Shown here in pieces: positions 40,942-41,128 of a stretch of DNA of 41,128 bases (position 1 is its first letter; the number at the start of each line of letters is the position of its first letter). The stretch lies in the NCBI GenBank assembly GCA_030694985.1, contig JAUYTV010000023.1, positions 1 through 41,128 of the forward strand, given 5' to 3'. The notes under the pieces were generated by a model. It searched no databases. It was not told the DNA's origin and saw nothing but the letters and a program-made list of their open reading frames with translations. Source of the stretch: Methanoregula sp. (GTDB lineage Archaea > Halobacteriota > Methanomicrobia > Methanomicrobiales > Methanospirillaceae). The position numbers and the translations under genes are program-made.

Positions 40942-41128
40942 GTTCATCGTATTTTGGGGTATAATGGCATCAGCCACCATCTTTGTAATTTACTCACTTC
41001 AAGCTTTACCCATTCAAAATAGCTATGAGCCATAAAAAAATCTTAACGTTCGATCCTAATCTCCAACGTGCTTTTTTAACCAAATCCATAATAATTCTTG
41101 TAAGCATAAAAACCGGTTAATGAAACAG

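Noticed and set aside
40829-41035. 68-codon frame across the GC-rich hairpins
   Set aside because: The translation (RFPRLRASPRHGG and so on) only reflects the repeat; there is no ribosome-binding site and no family.
1-41128. CRISPR array or cas genes
   Set aside because: No set of regularly spaced identical repeats and no Cas-like protein was found on either strand.

Overview
The window reads as a stretch of chromosome from a hydrogen- and formate-using methanogenic archaeon of the order Methanomicrobiales. A Methanoregula/Methanosphaerula-like genome is my inference; no 16S rRNA gene is present to prove it. The evidence is archaeal replication and translation genes (MCM, two RFC small subunits, NMD3, Lhr2-type helicase, RPA-associated OB protein), methanogen cofactor genes (mfnD and mfnF for methanofuran, mptD for methanopterin), a formate transporter (FdhC), hydrogenase maturation genes (hypC-hypA-hypE), DUF3821 and DUF4013 proteins and archaeal TATA-type promoters.

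Layout. 1-5000: an RmuC-like coiled-coil nuclease, a truncated membrane-anchored amidohydrolase, a zinc-ribbon gene that looks frameshifted, and a secreted and membrane-tethered beta-lactamase-fold hydrolase. 5000-9100: a minus-strand group fdhC / membrane OB-fold protein / four-TM protein, a long AT-rich divergent region, a two-TM protein and a transposase-like zinc-ribbon protein. 9144-10990: mfnD-mfnF, overlapping by 4 nt. 11067-14850: surE, purH, then two small membrane-protein genes whose upstream regions are copies of one another, including the 3' end of purH. 14920-18224: an overlapping minus-strand operon pantoate kinase / phosphopantothenate synthetase / divergent RFC small subunit / methyltransferase. 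18327-19762: a VapBC-like toxin-antitoxin pair and an unknown gene. 19885-27542: a minus-strand run of eight genes (rfcS, mcm, mptD, TatD-like, DUF424, nmd3, Trm5/Taw2-like, coaBC). 27681-30527: three secreted or surface proteins (DUF3821, TPR, transglutaminase-like lipoprotein). 30589-34818: an overlapping operon RPA-associated protein / phosphoesterase / Lhr-type helicase. 35140-36699: hypCAE. 36918-37002: tRNA-Leu(UAG). 37217-40773: a membrane sensor that looks like a pseudokinase, coupled to an intact receiver-PAS-histidine kinase. The window ends in a GC-rich hairpin cluster.

How the genes fit together. Three enzymes of the archaeal CoA pathway (pantoate kinase, phosphopantothenate synthetase, CoaBC) lie in two operons, and each operon also carries one of the two RFC small subunits. 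Formate uptake and NiFe-hydrogenase maturation genes match the inferred energy metabolism. The RPA-associated protein, phosphoesterase and Lhr helicase probably act in nucleic-acid repair or processing. The least ordinary items are the degenerate sensor kinase with an exact 120-residue tandem duplication of its membrane domain, the duplicated purH tail plus promoter, the pantoate kinase gene with no ordinary start codon, and inverted repeats that bracket the TATA-like boxes of fdhC and of the pantoate kinase operon.
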